Part shown: positions 59,385-61,075 of the stretch, piece after piece
Layout of the letters: the number at the start of each line of letters is the position of its first letter
How positions within the stretch are numbered: the first letter of the stretch is position 1
NCBI GenBank assembly: GCA_022563275.1
Contig: JADFNR010000003.1
Span: 1-61,075 of the forward strand
Origin: Chloroflexota bacterium
GTDB taxonomy: Bacteria; Chloroflexota; Dehalococcoidia; UBA3495
Direction of reading: 5' to 3'
Length of the DNA stretch: 61,075 bases
Made by a program: the position numbers and the translations under genes
Notes under the pieces: generated by a model
What the model was told of the DNA's origin: nothing
Database searches by the model: none
Seen by the model: the letters and a program-made list of their open reading frames with translations, nothing else

Positions 59385-60332
59385 CTACGCCAGGCACCGG
59401 ACGGGCCGGCCGCCGTTCAGGGCGACCATGTCGGCGACGATGGGCCCCAGGTCCAAGACGGTGCCTGCAGGCTCCCAGCGGAGTTCGGAATAGGCGCGGT
59501 GCAGGTTGCCCACGATGCGCTCCGAGTCGTGCCAACCGGCGAACCGGCCCAGGTCGGCCTGCCGCGCGGCATCCAGAGGGGTCAACCCGGCTTCAAAGGC
59601 TTCGCGCGCGGTCTCTTGGATGAATGTGAGGTAGGCCTCGATGTCGTCCATCACCTCGGGCCCGCACACCGGGCCGTGCCCCGGAATGATGGTCTCCGCG
59701 CCCAGTTCCCGCAGCCGCTTCAGCGCCTGGAGGGACCCGGAGACGGAGCCCATGGCCACGAAGGGCGTGCCCTCATTGAAGATCAGGTCGCCGGAGAAGA
59801 GCAGCTTGCGTTCCGGCAGCCAGGCCACGATGTCATTGGTGGTATGGGCCGGTCCCATGAAGATCAGCTCGATCCTGAGGTCGCCGGACTCCCCGGTAAA
59901 TAGTTCCATGCGGTCATTGAAGGTGATGAAGGGCGGGGCCAGTTCCAGGTCGCCCCACTCCACGTTGGGGAAGAGGGGGTGCAGCGCCTGCAGCCCGGTG
60001 TCGATGACCGTTTGGCGGCATAATTCGTGGCCGATTATGGCCGCTTCAGGGACCAGGTAATTCCCGTGGGTGTGGTCGCCGTGGTGGTGGGTGTTCACCA
60101 GCGTCTTCATGGGTAGCGGGGACACCTTACGGACGGCGTCTAGATAGGCCCTGGTGCGCGCCTCGGTGAAACAGGTGTCGATCAAGATCAGACCGTCCTT
60201 GCCCCTGATGAAGCCGGCGTTATTCAGCCCCCAACTGCCGTCCAGTTGGATGTAGGCGTAGATGCCGGAACTGACCTCCTCCATGGTGGGAGGGGGCAGT
60301 TGTGACGCGTCGTGGGCGTGGGCGGTGGTCAT
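59385..60332 (-). CDS. Metallo-beta-lactamase-fold hydrolase
   Basis: The 315-residue protein has the MBL metal motif NTHHHGDHTHGN, then FMGPAHTTNDIVAW, LFSGDLIF and IIPGHGPVCG, giving the His/Asp ligands of a di-zinc centre. The subgroup (IDTCFTEARTRAYLDAVRKVS) is close to quinoprotein-relay or SoxH-like MBL proteins, possibly lactonases or thioesterases. The substrate is unknown. GAGG lies about 9 nt before the start. It is divergent from the S9 peptidase. Confidence 0.92.
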   Translation of the reverse strand: MTTAHAHDASQLPPPTMEEVSSGIYAYIQLDGSWGLNNAGFIRGKDGLILIDTCFTEARTRAYLDAVRKVSPLPMKTLVNTHHHGDHTHGNYLVPEAAIIGHELCRQTVIDTGLQALHPLFPNVEWGDLELAPPFITFNDRMELFTGESGDLRIELIFMGPAHTTNDIVAWLPERKLLFSGDLIFNEGTPFVAMGSVSGSLQALKRLRELGAETIIPGHGPVCGPEVMDDIEAYLTFIQETAREAFEAGLTPLDAARQADLGRFAGWHDSERIVGNLHRAYSELRWEPAGTVLDLGPIVADMVALNGGRPVRCLA

Positions 60333-60414
60333 CTTGTCGTACCTCTGTGATCAGCGTGGAGGTGGAACAAATATAGGGGCAGGCAACGTGGTGGTCAACC
60401 GGAGATGGGAGTCC

Positions 60415-60443
60415 TTTAATCGGACCGGGACCGCGGCTATAAT
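60415..60443 (+). promoter_or_regulatory. Promoter for S9 peptidase
   Basis: TTTAAT and TATAAT are separated by 17 nt; GC precedes the perfect -10. About 60 nt upstream of the start at 60506. Confidence 0.55.
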
Positions 60444-60505
60444 TGCTTGAATTCAGACCACGCTTGGACGTGGGTCTCAGGAAAGCGGGATAGGAGACAG
60501 GCCCC

Positions 60506-61075
60506 ATGCCCACCACCGCCCCCTACGGCTCTTGGCAGTCGCCCATCACCACCGACCTGATCGTGTCCGGGTCCATCGGCCTGGGTCAGTTGGCCCTGGA
60601 CGGCGAGGACATCTACTGGGTGGAGATGCGCCCGTCGGAAGGGGGCCGCATGGTGGTGGTCAAGCGCACCCCGGACGGCGGCATAGTCGACATAACACCG
60701 GAACCGTTCAGCGTCCGCACCAGGGTGCACGAGTACGGCGGCGGGGCGTTCCTGGTCCACCAGGGAGCGGTCTACTTCTCCAACTACGACGACCAGCGGA
60801 TGTACCGGCAGGACCAGGGCGGGAAGCCGCGGCCGATCACGCCAGAAGCCGGTATGCGCTACGCCGACGGCTGCTTCGACGCCGCCCGTAACCGCATCAT
60901 CTGCGTCCGCGAAGACCACACTTCATTTGGGGAGGCGGTCAATACCATCGTATCCGTGGATGCCACGGGACATAGGGAACAAAAGATTCTCTACCAGGGG
61001 TCTGACTTCTGTTCCAACCCCCGGCTCAGCCCCGACGGCTCGACGCTGGCCTGGCTGACCTGGGACCATCCCAAC
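60506..61075 (+). CDS. S9-family peptidase, N-terminal beta-propeller part (runs off right edge)
   Basis: The 190 visible codons start at an ATG after AGGAGA and remain open to the window end. The sequence (MPTTAPYGSWQSPITTDLIV, then GEDIYWVEMRPSEGGRMVVV, RVHEYGGGAF, YFSNYDDQRMYRQ and NPRLSPDGSTLAWLTWDHPN) is the propeller domain of dipeptidyl-aminopeptidase/acylaminoacyl peptidase-type prolyl oligopeptidases. The catalytic hydrolase domain would lie beyond the edge. No signal peptide is seen, so it is probably cytoplasmic. Confidence 0.9.
   Translation, partial: MPTTAPYGSWQSPITTDLIVSGSIGLGQLALDGEDIYWVEMRPSEGGRMVVVKRTPDGGIVDITPEPFSVRTRVHEYGGGAFLVHQGAVYFSNYDDQRMYRQDQGGKPRPITPEAGMRYADGCFDAARNRIICVREDHTSFGEAVNTIVSVDATGHREQKILYQGSDFCSNPRLSPDGSTLAWLTWDHPN

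Noticed and set aside
1..61075. CRISPR arrays, prophage, or integrated plasmid
   Set aside because: No regularly spaced direct repeats, integrase, phage structural gene or att-like duplication was seen.

Overview
The window is a GC-rich bacterial chromosome segment of about 61 kb with no rRNA or tRNA gene. Gene content suggests an uncultured Chloroflexota of the Dehalococcoidia/SAR202 type. It has many amidases, short-chain dehydrogenases (SDRs), Rieske oxygenases, cytochromes P450 and an F420-type (Ddn-like) reductase, with fused or extended informational proteins and short dispersed palindromes between genes. This assignment is an inference from gene families; no marker phylogeny could be run.

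Layout. 1-3985: an amidase with a GatC-like partner, a small Rieske protein, a VOC protein, a second amidase and a Ddn-like reductase. 4001-8222 (minus): a five-gene catabolic operon (SDR, SDR, SnoaL-like, SDR, ring-hydroxylating oxygenase alpha). 8679-12071: an MFS carrier, then an S58/NylC-type peptidase and panC behind a promoter-leader-terminator arrangement. 12115-13999 (minus): etfBA. 14252-18795: htpX, a large membrane protein, a cyclase-family hydrolase and fmt. 18880-19176: a promoter, a highly structured RNA carrying a 23-codon ORF with a perfect ribosome-binding site, and an intrinsic terminator. 19266-20810: rpsP-khpA-rimM. 20970-26065: yebC, ruvC, ruvA, an unrecognised nuclease-like protein, uvrB. 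26338-31991: an amidohydrolase, a lipoprotein, the two halves of D-glutamate cyclase and a winged-helix regulator. 32255-35630: serC and malate synthase G. 35766-47340 (minus): a flavin-binding protein, an SDR, a LuxR-type ATPase regulator with a one-base frame break, a CARDB metalloprotease lipoprotein, recG, degV and fakA. 47586-49576: rplU, rpmA, rpmE, DUF1385. 49790-55432: a B12-binding/radical-SAM-like protein without its cluster cysteines, divergent from three tandem P450 cassettes that each carry their own promoter and terminator. 55693-57968: a HAS-barrel protein and a HerA-like ATPase. 58120-61075: a lipoprotein peroxiredoxin-like protein whose active-site codon is TGA (probable selenocysteine), a small barrel protein, a metallo-beta-lactamase-fold hydrolase and the start of an S9 peptidase.

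The most notable signals are the probable UxxC selenoprotein at 58120-58704, the structured RNA with an embedded small ORF at 18916-19176, the cysteine-less radical-SAM-like protein beside the triplicated P450 cassette, and the split D-glutamate cyclase. Two SDRs also lack catalytic residues, and the S58 peptidase-panC pair may link polyamide or beta-peptide hydrolysis to pantothenate synthesis.
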